This document shows, piece after piece, positions 34,401 through 42,612 of a stretch of 64,000 nt of DNA. A program made the translations under genes and the position numbers. The DNA comes from Crocinitomicaceae bacterium (GTDB lineage: Bacteria; Bacteroidota; Bacteroidia; Flavobacteriales_D; Crocinitomicaceae): positions 1 through 64,000 of the forward strand of contig JAURGK010000004.1 in the NCBI GenBank assembly GCA_030833845.1, given 5' to 3'. Each line of letters begins with the position of its first letter. Positions within the stretch are counted from its first letter, which is position 1. The notes under the pieces were generated by a model that was not told where the DNA came from, did not search any database, and saw nothing but the letters and a program-made list of their open reading frames with translations.

Positions 34401-35782
34401 ATAAGCATCGGATTCAATCGTTCTTCTACTTCCAGGCCATGTCGGCCTATTTCGATGTAGAAATCGGAACCAAATTGTGCCTTCCACCATTGCAGTGCTT
34501 CCTCTGCTTGATTTTGCCCAACATTCAACAATAAACTTGGTATTTCGCCGTAGAGATTCCCACTCAATACGATGAGGTCCTCTTTGTATTGAGACAAAAG
34601 CCTTTTGTCTATACGCGGAACATAATACATGCCTTGGGTGTAGGCAATAGAAGCCAATTTAATGAGGTTTTGATAACCATTTTTATTTTTGGCCAAACAA
34701 ACAATTTGATAACCATTGTCCTTGACAGACTTGTCTTGATGATCCTTACATACGTTAAATTCACAGCCAATAATTGGCAAAATCTCTTTCCCATCAAAGT
34801 CTAAACCATTTTGTTCAGCTTCCTGACGAGCGGCTCTTATTTTGGTGTTGTGAGCTGCAGCTTGTTTTTCAAAATGAAATGCCGCCATCATGTTGCCGGT
34901 ATCGGTAAGTGCCACAGCAGGTTGCCCAAGTTCAACGGCTTTTTGAATAAGGCTGCCTACATCTGCAGTAGACTGCAAGATGGAATATTGAGTATGATTG
35001 TGTAGGTGAGCAAAAACAAGCGCATCAGTGTCAATGTCATGGTGTTGTTGTGGAGCGATGGTTGTTTGAGCAGCTTGCTGAGCAATTCGTATTTTCTCAC
35101 TTTCGGATTTGAGATTGACATGTTGCAAACCTAATTTTTGAATAGGTGCAGGATTTAAAGTTCGATAAGATTCAAAATAACCTGCCTCTTGAAGGATTTC
35201 TTCTAAGGTGTAGTGTTCTTTTCGTATCAACTCCAAAAAACAACGAGTGGTTGCCTCGACATCGGCCGTCGCATTATGTGCTTCGTTGAAATCTTCATTA
35301 AATAAATGTGTGTGAAGCTCCGTAAGGGTAGGTAATTTGAATTTTCCGCCTCGCCCACCTGGAATTTGGCAAAGCAAAGCGGTGCGTTCAGTACAAGTAT
35401 CAAGTTTTGGTTTAGTCAGTGGTGTGTCTTTGCCCAAACGCACAAATTCACAACCCAAAACATTGATGTCAAATTGTAGGTTATGGCCAACCATAAAATT
35501 AGCTCGAGAAAGATCCTTTCCAAATTGCTCGAGCACCAATTCAATGTCTTCACCAATGGCCTCTGCAAGTTCGGTAGATATGCCGTGTACTCTTTCCGAT
35601 TCAAAAGGAATATTGAATCCAGCTGGTTTAATAATGAAATCTTGCTGTGAGATAAGTTCACCTGCCTCATCGTGCAGTTGCCAGGCAAGCTGTACTACAC
35701 GTGGCCAATTGTCAAGGTCGGTGATGGGTGCATTGAAATTACGCGGTAGGCCGGTGGTTTCGGTATCAAATATCAGGTACAT
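31430..35782 (-). CDS. dnaE: DNA polymerase III alpha subunit with N-terminal proofreading exonuclease domain
   Basis: A 1450-residue replicative polymerase, about 290 residues longer than E. coli DnaE. Residues 1-200 form a DnaQ-like DEDDh exonuclease: FDTETTG, GHNLQFDINVL and HNATADVEATTRCF. From about 255 comes the PHP domain (HLHNHTQYSIL), then the polymerase C family core with GPGRGSAAGSAV and the catalytic PDIDIDFDDEGRGR (about 680), FNKSHSTCYAW, a helix-hairpin-helix region (about 1100) and an OB-fold near 1300. The exonuclease residues look intact, so proofreading may be in cis. Last gene of the operon rhomboid - class IV aminotransferase - dnaE. Confidence 0.95.
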   Translation of the reverse strand: MYLIFDTETTGLPRNFNAPITDLDNWPRVVQLAWQLHDEAGELISQQDFIIKPAGFNIPFESERVHGISTELAEAIGEDIELVLEQFGKDLSRANFMVGHNLQFDINVLGCEFVRLGKDTPLTKPKLDTCTERTALLCQIPGGRGGKFKLPTLTELHTHLFNEDFNEAHNATADVEATTRCFLELIRKEHYTLEEILQEAGYFESYRTLNPAPIQKLGLQHVNLKSESEKIRIAQQAAQTTIAPQQHHDIDTDALVFAHLHNHTQYSILQSTADVGSLIQKAVELGQPAVALTDTGNMMAAFHFEKQAAAHNTKIRAARQEAEQNGLDFDGKEILPIIGCEFNVCKDHQDKSVKDNGYQIVCLAKNKNGYQNLIKLASIAYTQGMYYVPRIDKRLLSQYKEDLIVLSGNLYGEIPSLLLNVGQNQAEEALQWWKAQFGSDFYIEIGRHGLEVEERLNPMLIALAEAHQIQLVATNNTYYIEKKDAVAHDVLLCVKDNELVETPKGRGRGFRYGLENDTYYMRSTEEMIALFADLPQAILSISEIISKCEHYALAREVLLPAFDIPREFIDPQDAIDGGKRGENAYLRHLTYEGAKKRYTSIDTTITERIDFELATIEKTGYPGYFLIVQDFCNAAREMGVSVGPGRGSAAGSAVAYCIGITNVDPIAYDLLFERFLNPDRVSMPDIDIDFDDEGRGRVIDYVIEKYGAKQVAQIITYGTMAAKSAIRDTARVLNLPLPEADRLAKLIPDLSLRKLFSWPEPELIDKLRNQEAISNAKELRRIYNGTDLQAQVLQKAMEIEGSVRNTGIHACGVIITPDDLTNFVPVATAKDSEMVCTQYDNSVAEAAGLLKMDFLGLKTLTLIKDAVRLVKENRGIELNPDAFAIDDEATFALFQRGETVGIFQYESPGMQKHLKELRPTVFADLIAMNALYRPGPMEYIPSYCKRKHGDEPIVYDLLDCEEYLRETYGITVYQEQVMLLSQKLADFTKGEADTLRKAMGKKDRKVLDKMKPTFIERASSKGHPAATLEKIWKDWEAFASYAFNKSHSTCYAWVAYQTAFLKANYPAEYMASVLSNNMSDIKQVSFFMEECRRMGIEVLGPDINESGFTFSVNQQGAIRFGLGAIKGLGSAPVEAILEERKNGSYSSIFNLTTRINLRLCNKRAFESLAYAGGFDSFKDVHRAQYFVADPNGRTFLESAIRYGSSVQEQQQSAQHSMFGEATGTNMPAPTVPKAEEWPAVYKLNREKEVVGIFISGHPLDDYKVEIASFCTGTVAMLNDPSAFLGRDILIAAIITGAEHRITKRGDAFGSLVIEDYQDAYKLNLFNESYLKFKHFMEPGTFIAIKGRIEVPRFRQYPEFVVHHIELLQELRDKRAKMLKLRFSAKQLDQLVIEQLHTLFEANPGTCQLHFTVFDPLDGIEVSLPSRSIKVQPSGQLFKELAKLDIQFKLN

Positions 35783-35848
35783 AGCAGCGCTAAAAACAGA
35801 ACTTTAAATTTAGAAAATTCTGCTAGGCAAACCAGCATTTGTTGATAA

Positions 35849-36700
35849 CTATTGTGTGGCTTTTTCCCAATGAGCGTTGAGCAAAACCACTAACTTACGG
35901 GCAATGTTATTTTGGTAGCGTTTGGTGCGGTAACCCCCAACCCAATTGATGCCGCGAATGGCATTCGTTAGAATAATTTCATCGGCAGCCAACAAATGCT
36001 GTGGCATTAAGGAGCTCTCGTAGACTTTAATGCCATTGGCTAAAGCCAAGTTGATGATTTGCATGCGCATCGTACCAGCAAGACACCCTTCTTCAAGACC
36101 TGGTGTATACAATACGCCGTTACTAATCACAAACACGTTGCACGACGATGATTCCAAAATCTGACCGCGTTGATCAGTTAAAAATAAATCATCAAGGCCC
36201 TTTTCTTTGGCCGCCAAAGCTGCCATGATATATGGCAAACCCATTTTAGTTTTGAAATTGGATAGTAAGTTTTTTTGCAACTTAATATCTTGATATATAT
36301 CGAGTTCAAGACCGCGTGCATTGAGCTCAAAATGATTGACCTCATAAGGATAGACCTCAATATAATAAATAGCCTCATTGGCATCAGGCAGATAAGCGCC
36401 ACCGCTAATTCTATCCAACGATAAGCGGCACCGGCCACCTTCGGTAATTCCCGACTTTAGACAAAGTTCAGAGATTTTAGAAGCAAAAAAATCAGTGGTG
36501 TAGGTGGCAGAAATTCGCATGTGAATTGCGCGTGCTCCCGCTAGCAGCCTTAAGACATGATTTTCTAAATTCAGTGGCTGGCCATTAATTATTCGGATGC
36601 TTTCAAACACTCCATCACCATACAGATGGGCGCGGTTGCCCGGTGAGATGGTGGGGGCATCGCTGGAAAGTAAAGCGCCATTGTTATTTACATAAAGCAT
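35849..36700 (-). CDS. class IV aminotransferase (BCAT / aminodeoxychorismate lyase / D-amino acid type)
   Basis: A 283-residue fold-type IV PLP enzyme. The PLP lysine is in NFKTKMG (about 150); other family residues are YGDGVFESIR at the N-terminus, ESSSCNVF (E-S-x-x-x-N) and EGCLAGTMR. It lacks the extended N-terminus of IlvE, so 4-amino-4-deoxychorismate lyase (PabC) or D-amino-acid transaminase are equally plausible; no pabA/pabB is next to it. Follows the rhomboid gene (10 bp) and precedes dnaE (66 bp) on the minus strand. Confidence 0.88.
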   Translation of the reverse strand: MLYVNNNGALLSSDAPTISPGNRAHLYGDGVFESIRIINGQPLNLENHVLRLLAGARAIHMRISATYTTDFFASKISELCLKSGITEGGRCRLSLDRISGGAYLPDANEAIYYIEVYPYEVNHFELNARGLELDIYQDIKLQKNLLSNFKTKMGLPYIMAALAAKEKGLDDLFLTDQRGQILESSSCNVFVISNGVLYTPGLEEGCLAGTMRMQIINLALANGIKVYESSLMPQHLLAADEIILTNAIRGINWVGGYRTKRYQNNIARKLVVLLNAHWEKATQ

Positions 36701-36710
36701 ATGCTTGGGG

Positions 36711-37319
36711 CTACATGTCTAACAAAGATGCAAAATATTGTGAATATCCGGGCATGAAAAACAAGACAAAAATAATTCCAATGAACGCACCAGTAATATG
36801 TGCATCATGAGCCACACCTGTATTCCCTCTGCGAAATGCATAATATTCTATAACTAAATACAAGGGACCAAAAAGATAGGCAGGAATTGGAATTGGGATG
36901 AACATTAACATCAGCGATTGCATTGGATGGGCTGTTATGAATGCAAAAAGCACTGCTGTCACTGCTCCAGAGGCCCCCAAACTGCGATAGGCAGGCTGAT
37001 CTTGGTGCTTATAATAAGCATAGGTGGTTGCAAAAAGGCCTCCCATTAAATACAACAAGAAAAAATAATATGCCCCCTTAAATGCGCCAAACAATGATGA
37101 GAATTCCCAAAAGAGGTAATCTCCAATAAAATAAAGTGTCAGCATGTTAAAAACAAGATGAGACCAATCTAAATGCACGAACATATGCGTGAAAAATCGA
37201 TGCCACTCCCGGTTATGCTTGGCTAAATATGGAGAAAAAATCAATTTTTCACGCCATTGTGGTGACTCAAACCCATACCAAGAGACCAAAGCTGTGATGA
37301 AGATTAGCGCAATTACCAT
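36711..37319 (-). CDS. rhomboid family intramembrane serine protease
   Basis: A 202-residue six-helix membrane protein. The rhomboid catalytic dyad is Ser 117 in GASGAV and His 174 in HITGAFIG. The HMFVHLDWSHLVFNM segment in the second helix region also matches the family (conserved His and Asn of the oxyanion site). It cleaves transmembrane substrates in the inner membrane; the substrate here is unknown. The ATG is at 37319, divergent from the L,D-transpeptidase gene 45 bp away. Confidence 0.92.
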   Translation of the reverse strand: MVIALIFITALVSWYGFESPQWREKLIFSPYLAKHNREWHRFFTHMFVHLDWSHLVFNMLTLYFIGDYLFWEFSSLFGAFKGAYYFFLLYLMGGLFATTYAYYKHQDQPAYRSLGASGAVTAVLFAFITAHPMQSLMLMFIPIPIPAYLFGPLYLVIEYYAFRRGNTGVAHDAHITGAFIGIIFVLFFMPGYSQYFASLLDM

Positions 37320-37364
37320 AGATTTTTACTAGATTTATTGTATATTGAACGAAAATAAGAAAAT

Positions 37365-38948
37365 ATGTTTGTTCGGGCATTCCTGTTCTTACTCTTGGGA
37401 TTTTTAACGCTTACTTTGTCAAGTTGCTCAGGTGATGGATCAAAAAAGAAAATACCTTTTTTAGAAAATCCTAACATCAGCACCTCTCGAAAGATTGCAC
37501 TCCTTTTACAACACGGCCATCCCAAACTACCTTTGAATCCGACAGAAAGAAAACAATTATACAATTTTTACAAAGCCAATTCTTTCAATACATTTTTTGT
37601 TGATTCTACCCAAAGTACTATATACAATCGCTGGTCAACAACCATTCAAAAAGCAGAGCATTTTGGCTTGCCTCTCAACCGCATAAAGTTCGATAAAAAA
37701 AGTCCAGAGCTCATTGCAGAAGTCATGATGACCTATCAAATTGGAGCTTCAACTTTTGATCTAGACCACGGCTTTACCCGGCTAGACACTGCGCTTTTTA
37801 AACCCATGCATTGGGAAAAATTCCCAACCACCTGGGTTCAATCTGGTGTAAATACAGACTCCATTTTCCTGAGCCGTGGGCCTGCTGATACGAGCTATCG
37901 TTACTTTGCCACTCATCTCTTCCATTACCGAGATACTGTCCAACTTGATTCAATTTCCTATCGCGTAAGTGATGAAAAAACAGATAAAACGAAAGCTTGG
38001 AACGAACTCAAAATTGCACTCACGGGGCTTGGTTACATCAATTCAGACACTGACAGCTTAAGCATAAGAACTGCATTAAAAACTTACCAAACCGCCCAAA
38101 ACCTCAACGCAGATGGTCGTATTGGAACAAGCACCATCATTGCCCTGTCTAGTTCAAAAGTAGAACGCTTTCATCTGGCCATGCTTCAACTAGACAGACT
38201 CAGGCAGCAAGAGCCGCTACCGAATACCTTTATTCATGTCAATATTCCATCGTTTTCGCTTCGATTTGTACATACCGATACGCTCAGAGCCATCCATAGG
38301 GTTATTGTAGGAAAAGCAAATCACCAAACACCAACACTTCAATCAAAGCTAACGCACATCGTTAGTATGCCGTATTGGAAAGTGCCAAGCTCGATTGCTA
38401 AAAACGAAATTTTACCCGCGCTGAAAAGAGATGCTGCTTATTTACAAAAACAAAATATGCGCATCTATAAATCAAAAGACCAAGAAGTTGACCCCTCAAC
38501 TGTAAATTGGAAAAAAATACCTAACAAAACATTTCCCTATCAAGTCATTCAAGATCCTGGTCAAAAAAATAGCTTAGGACTGATCAAATTTGAATTCAAT
38601 AATTCTTTCTCCGTGTACATACACGATACGCCGAGCAGGTCTTTGTTCAATCAAAAGTTTCGTGGATTTTCTCATGGTTGTATGCGTGCTGCCGAACCAA
38701 TTGAACTGGGTAAAAATATCCTCACGCTCGATAAAATCGGAAGGAAAAAGAACCCTGTAGATGCCGATTCATTACAAGTGCTCATCGATGAAGAAGAACA
38801 TCAAAAAATTCCTTTACAAAGAGCAATACCTGTAATTGTGACCTATCAAACTGTAGTGGCCAATCGCTACGGCTTATTTTTTTACCAAGATTTATACGAA
38901 AAGGAGAAGGCATACCTTAAATTATTTGAACCAAGAAATAATGGCTAA
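37365..38948 (+). CDS. L,D-transpeptidase, YcbB-like, lipoprotein
   Basis: A 527-residue exported peptidoglycan enzyme. The signal peptide ends in a lipobox LSSC (Cys 21), so it should be lipid-anchored. A middle peptidoglycan-binding domain (about 220-265, LKTYQTAQNLNADGRIGTST) precedes the YkuD catalytic domain (about 300-490) with the active-site motif SHGCMR (Cys 439). YcbB-type enzymes form 3-3 crosslinks or attach ligands to DAP residues, consistent with the meso-DAP type inferred from murE and lysA. Divergent from the rhomboid gene. Confidence 0.93.
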   Translation: MFVRAFLFLLLGFLTLTLSSCSGDGSKKKIPFLENPNISTSRKIALLLQHGHPKLPLNPTERKQLYNFYKANSFNTFFVDSTQSTIYNRWSTTIQKAEHFGLPLNRIKFDKKSPELIAEVMMTYQIGASTFDLDHGFTRLDTALFKPMHWEKFPTTWVQSGVNTDSIFLSRGPADTSYRYFATHLFHYRDTVQLDSISYRVSDEKTDKTKAWNELKIALTGLGYINSDTDSLSIRTALKTYQTAQNLNADGRIGTSTIIALSSSKVERFHLAMLQLDRLRQQEPLPNTFIHVNIPSFSLRFVHTDTLRAIHRVIVGKANHQTPTLQSKLTHIVSMPYWKVPSSIAKNEILPALKRDAAYLQKQNMRIYKSKDQEVDPSTVNWKKIPNKTFPYQVIQDPGQKNSLGLIKFEFNNSFSVYIHDTPSRSLFNQKFRGFSHGCMRAAEPIELGKNILTLDKIGRKKNPVDADSLQVLIDEEEHQKIPLQRAIPVIVTYQTVVANRYGLFFYQDLYEKEKAYLKLFEPRNNG

Positions 38949-38968
38949 TTTTGTTAAAAAAATGCGCT

Positions 38969-39613
38969 ATGCTTGTATCCCCTTCTGTTCTTTCCTGTGA
39001 CTTTGGCAATATCGAACGCGACACCAAAATGTTGCATAGTTCAGCAGCAGATTGGTTGCATATAGATGTCATGGACGGAGTTTTTGTGCCCAATATTTCA
39101 TTTGGCTTTCCAATTCTTGAAGCTATCCGTAAACACACCGATAAAACTTTGGATGTCCATTTAATGATTGCCAATCCGGACAACTATCTTGAAGCATTTC
39201 AAAAAGCTGGAGCGGACATACTTACGGTACACTATGAAGCATGTACACATCTGCATAGAACCATTCATCGAATCAAGGAATTAGGAATGAAAGCAGGAGT
39301 TGCACTCAATCCGCATACCCCAATTGAAGTTTTAACAGAAATAGCAAATCAATTAGATTTAGTTCTGATCATGAGTGTAAATCCAGGATTTGGCGGGCAA
39401 AAATTCATTGCCGAAGCAACCCAGAAAGTTGCAAGACTTAAAGCATTACGCACACAAAAAAGCGCAAGTTTTCTCATTGAGGTAGACGGCGGAGTGAATC
39501 TTGAAACTGGTACCCAACTCTCCATAGCAGGTGCCGATGCCCTTGTTGCGGGTAGTTTTGTTTTTGGCTCCTCTGACCCCATCGCAACAATAAATGCTCT
39601 AAAGGCCATCTAA
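38969..39613 (+). CDS. rpe: ribulose-phosphate 3-epimerase
   Basis: A 214-residue TIM-barrel epimerase of the pentose phosphate pathway (ribulose-5-P to xylulose-5-P). Motifs: LVSPSVLSCDFGN, WLHIDVMDGVFVPNISFG, HLMIANPD, LIMSVNPGFGGQKFI and EVDGGVN with the terminal phosphate site AGSFVFGS. The metal His/Asp residues are present. The ATG at 38969 matches the family start; the TTG at 38951 does not. Confidence 0.96.
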   Translation: MLVSPSVLSCDFGNIERDTKMLHSSAADWLHIDVMDGVFVPNISFGFPILEAIRKHTDKTLDVHLMIANPDNYLEAFQKAGADILTVHYEACTHLHRTIHRIKELGMKAGVALNPHTPIEVLTEIANQLDLVLIMSVNPGFGGQKFIAEATQKVARLKALRTQKSASFLIEVDGGVNLETGTQLSIAGADALVAGSFVFGSSDPIATINALKAI

Positions 39614-39650
39614 AACGTAACCAAGCTTGAAAAAAGTCGTTTAGATAAAT

Positions 39651-40700
39651 ATGAAGCACATCCATGCTTTGTTCTTGTTATTTGTTTGGCTTCCACTTTT
39701 GTGCTTAGGTCAAGGGCTCGTGCAAAAGGAACAAACCGCCGTGCAGGCTCTTAGTACATTACGAAAGGCCACTACAGATTCTGAAATTAAGCGCTTGCAC
39801 CAAGAATTCAAACTAGCCATGTCTGACTTGGTGCGCACCAAAGGCTTTTTTGATTTCACGCTGCAACAATTAAAAATTGCTGATATTAAAAGTGCTGACC
39901 AAACGGTGCGCCTGCTTACATGGAATGTTGAATTAACCGATTTATCTTATACATACGGTGGTTTTGTTTTAAGAAGGGAAGAAGGCAAAGAACGTGTGCT
40001 GACCCTCGAATTAAATGACGCACTAGACCCTTATAATACCAAGCCTGAAAACACAATTGATCATAAAAGTTGGTATGGCGCCCTATATTATAAGATCATC
40101 GATTTTTCATTTCAAGGTAAGACCCAATACCTATTATTTGGTTATGATGGCGGTACTTCAATGAGTAATTTTAAGATCTTAGATGTACTGAGTTTTTCAG
40201 GGCAAACTGCCAGATTTGGAAGTCCGGTTTTTAAGGATACAAAATCAATTAAAAAAAGAGTCGTTTTTGAATATGCCAACATGGCAAGTATGTCTTTAGA
40301 ATTTGAACCTAAACGCGCTCGAATTGTTTTTGATCACCTGTCTGCCGAGGCCCCCGCACTCGATGGTATCGCGTCTTACTATTTTCCCGATATGTCTTAC
40401 GATGCCTATGTTTACGATTTTGACCGCGAATTGTGGCAACTTCAAACCGATGTAATAGCTACCAATCCAGAAGATGTTGGGGAAAGATATTTTTATGCAC
40501 TCAATCAAAAAACCGGGAAAGTTGAAAAGAATCGAATGCGCGCCGAATGGATGAATCCGTCAGATAAAGAAAACCCGGCCAATGGCACCCATACTGCAGC
40601 GCTTCCCGAAACACAAGATGAACAAAGTTTGCAATCATCCAAGAAAAAACACACCAAAGGAAGATTTTTTAGAAAACCAAAGAATCCTGAATCCTACTAA
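39651..40700 (+). CDS. secreted protein of unknown function, Bacteroidota type
   Basis: A 349-residue exported protein. The signal peptide (about 1-20) ends LCLGQ. Residues 22-300 alternate short helices with many beta strands and carry no motif I recognise. A low-complexity basic tail (about 310-349, KKKHTKGRFFRKPKNPESY) follows a Gln/Glu/Ser-rich linker. It lies between rpe (37 bp) and a CvfB-like gene (12 bp). Similar proteins seem to occur across Bacteroidota with no assigned function. Function cannot be given. Confidence 0.75.
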   Translation: MKHIHALFLLFVWLPLLCLGQGLVQKEQTAVQALSTLRKATTDSEIKRLHQEFKLAMSDLVRTKGFFDFTLQQLKIADIKSADQTVRLLTWNVELTDLSYTYGGFVLRREEGKERVLTLELNDALDPYNTKPENTIDHKSWYGALYYKIIDFSFQGKTQYLLFGYDGGTSMSNFKILDVLSFSGQTARFGSPVFKDTKSIKKRVVFEYANMASMSLEFEPKRARIVFDHLSAEAPALDGIASYYFPDMSYDAYVYDFDRELWQLQTDVIATNPEDVGERYFYALNQKTGKVEKNRMRAEWMNPSDKENPANGTHTAALPETQDEQSLQSSKKKHTKGRFFRKPKNPESY

Positions 40701-40712
40701 CCTCAAAATCAC

Positions 40713-41561
40713 ATGCAGCTTGGTAAATTAAATACCCTAACTATTAAACGTTTTGCCCCTCCTGGCGCCTATCTTGAAGATGTACAAGGCAATGAGGTAC
40801 TCTTGCCAAATAAATACCTTACCAATGATCTTGTGGAGGGTTCAGAGGTTGAGGTATTTATCATGAAAGACTCCTCAGAGAGACTTGTAGCCGTAAAAGA
40901 AACTCCCTATTTATTATTGGGAGAATGTGCTTTTTTAGAGGTTGTTGAGGTAAATCCTTTTGGAGCATTTGTTGATTGGGGACTGGATAAAGATTTATTT
41001 GTTCCTTTTGCCGAACAGCGCCATGAGCTGCTTATTGGTGAAAAATACCTCATTGCTCTCCTTTACGATTACGATACGGATCGTCTTTTTGGAAGTATGA
41101 AACTCAAAAAGATACTTTCTCCTTGTCAGGATAAATCTTTAGAAGGTCAAGAGGTCAAACTCCTAGTGGCTGAGGAAGGTAAATTAGGAAGAAATGTCAT
41201 TGTTGAGATGTGCTATGAAGGTTTAATTTTTAAGGATCAACAAATTCAACAACTCACAACAGGTCAAGAGCTCATGGGCTATGTCGCAAAGGTAAGGGAT
41301 GATGGCAAACTAGATATCCGTCTTGAAATCCCAAATGACAGTCGCTATGATCTTGCAGAGCAAAAAATACTGAATTTCCTAGACGAAAATGATGGCTTTT
41401 TACCTCTTACAGACAAAAGTGATCCCGAAGAGGTGCGTGCACTTCTTGGGTTAAGTAAAAAGACTTTCAAACAAGCCATCGGCAAACTTTACAAACACCG
41501 AAGAGTAGCCATTGAAGCCGAAGGCATACGGAACTTAAACAATCCTAGGGTTAAAAATTAG
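40713..41561 (+). CDS. CvfB/YitL-like S1 RNA-binding protein
   Basis: A 282-residue protein with tandem S1-type OB folds: the N-terminal LNTLTIKRFAPPGAYL half-domain, a central S1 domain with NPFGAFVDWGLDKDLFVP (about 85-105) and a third fold (about 140-215, with DGKLDIRL). It ends in a winged-helix (about 225-280, LGLSKKTFKQAIGKLYKHRRV). This matches the CvfB family, which binds RNA and regulates virulence or expression in Firmicutes; its role in Bacteroidota is not known. No neighbour suggests a specific target. Confidence 0.92.
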   Translation: MQLGKLNTLTIKRFAPPGAYLEDVQGNEVLLPNKYLTNDLVEGSEVEVFIMKDSSERLVAVKETPYLLLGECAFLEVVEVNPFGAFVDWGLDKDLFVPFAEQRHELLIGEKYLIALLYDYDTDRLFGSMKLKKILSPCQDKSLEGQEVKLLVAEEGKLGRNVIVEMCYEGLIFKDQQIQQLTTGQELMGYVAKVRDDGKLDIRLEIPNDSRYDLAEQKILNFLDENDGFLPLTDKSDPEEVRALLGLSKKTFKQAIGKLYKHRRVAIEAEGIRNLNNPRVKN

Positions 41562-41600
41562 CGTAAGTACAGATCATCATTGATTTTGCATCAGATTGCT

Positions 41601-41608
41601 TAACTTTG
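41601..41608 (+). promoter_or_regulatory. -7 element TAACTTTG next to gpsA start codon
   Basis: TAACTTTG ends 4 bp before the ATG at 41613; consistent with a start codon at or near the transcription start. Confidence 0.4.
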
Positions 41609-41612
41609 CCAA

Positions 41613-42611
41613 ATGGAAATTCCAAGTAAAATTGCCGTGATTGGTGGTGGAAGCTGGGCTACGGCCTTGGTGAAAATTCTTTCTAACAATTCCAACCAAC
41701 TACATTGGTGGATGCGCAATCAAGAGGCCATTGACCACATTCAAAATTATGGACACAATCCAAAATATTTACAATCTGTTAGCTTTGAGCTCAATCAAAT
41801 AAAGCTGAGCAATAATTTAGTTGAAACATTAGATGCTGCTCAATGGATTATCATTGCCACGCCAGCCGCATTTCTAGAGGAGGCATTTAAGGGTATTGGG
41901 CCTGAGCATTTCAAAAATAAGGTTGTATTTTCAGCGGTGAAAGGAATCATTCCAAAATTTAATGCGATTCCGGCAAGATTCATTCACAAAAGTTTTGATG
42001 TTCCTTACGAGCATATTGGAATAATTTCAGGTCCGTGTCATGCAGAAGAAGTGGCACTCGAGCGTTTGTCATACCTCACCCTAGCCTGTCCAGACATGAA
42101 TTTAGCCCAACAAATGGCCGATGCTTTGCGCTGTAGATACATTCAGACAACAACAAGTGATGACCTCTTTGGAACTGAATTTTCGGCAGTACTTAAGAAT
42201 GTTTATGCCTTAGCAGCAGGTATTTGCCATGGATTGGGTTACGGAGATAACTTTCAAGCAGTACTTATTTCAAATGCAATTCAAGAAATCGAAAGATTTA
42301 TCGATGTCATACATCCTGTGCACAGAGATACTAAAACAAGTGCTTACCTTGGTGATTTGCTTGTCACGGCCTACTCCAATTTTTCAAGAAACCGAACCTT
42401 CGGTTTTATGATTGGCAAGGGGTATGGAGTCAAGACCGCACAATTAGAAATGAACATGATTGCCGAAGGCTACTATGCCACAAAAAGCCTTCATCAAATC
42501 AATGAGAAATTTAATGTGAACATGCCGATACTTTCAGCAGTATACCAAATCGTTTATGAAAATAAACCTCCTGGTCAACAAATCAAGTTATTAGCAGATA
42601 AATTATCATAA
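41613..42611 (+). CDS. gpsA: NAD(P)-dependent glycerol-3-phosphate dehydrogenase
   Basis: A 332-residue GpsA making sn-glycerol-3-phosphate from DHAP for phospholipid synthesis. Motifs: GGGSWATALVKIL (NAD binding), SGPCHAEEVALE, the catalytic Lys in AVLKNVYALAAGICHGL and the substrate loop LGDLLVTAYSNFSRNR. Followed 1 bp later by aspartate kinase. Confidence 0.95.
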   Translation: MEIPSKIAVIGGGSWATALVKILSNNSNQLHWWMRNQEAIDHIQNYGHNPKYLQSVSFELNQIKLSNNLVETLDAAQWIIIATPAAFLEEAFKGIGPEHFKNKVVFSAVKGIIPKFNAIPARFIHKSFDVPYEHIGIISGPCHAEEVALERLSYLTLACPDMNLAQQMADALRCRYIQTTTSDDLFGTEFSAVLKNVYALAAGICHGLGYGDNFQAVLISNAIQEIERFIDVIHPVHRDTKTSAYLGDLLVTAYSNFSRNRTFGFMIGKGYGVKTAQLEMNMIAEGYYATKSLHQINEKFNVNMPILSAVYQIVYENKPPGQQIKLLADKLS

Positions 42612-42612
42612 A

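Noticed and set aside
35337-35807. 156-codon open frame antisense to the dnaE start
   Set aside because: It lies opposite the well-supported exonuclease domain of DnaE and has no recognisable motif or promoter; a shadow of dnaE codon use.
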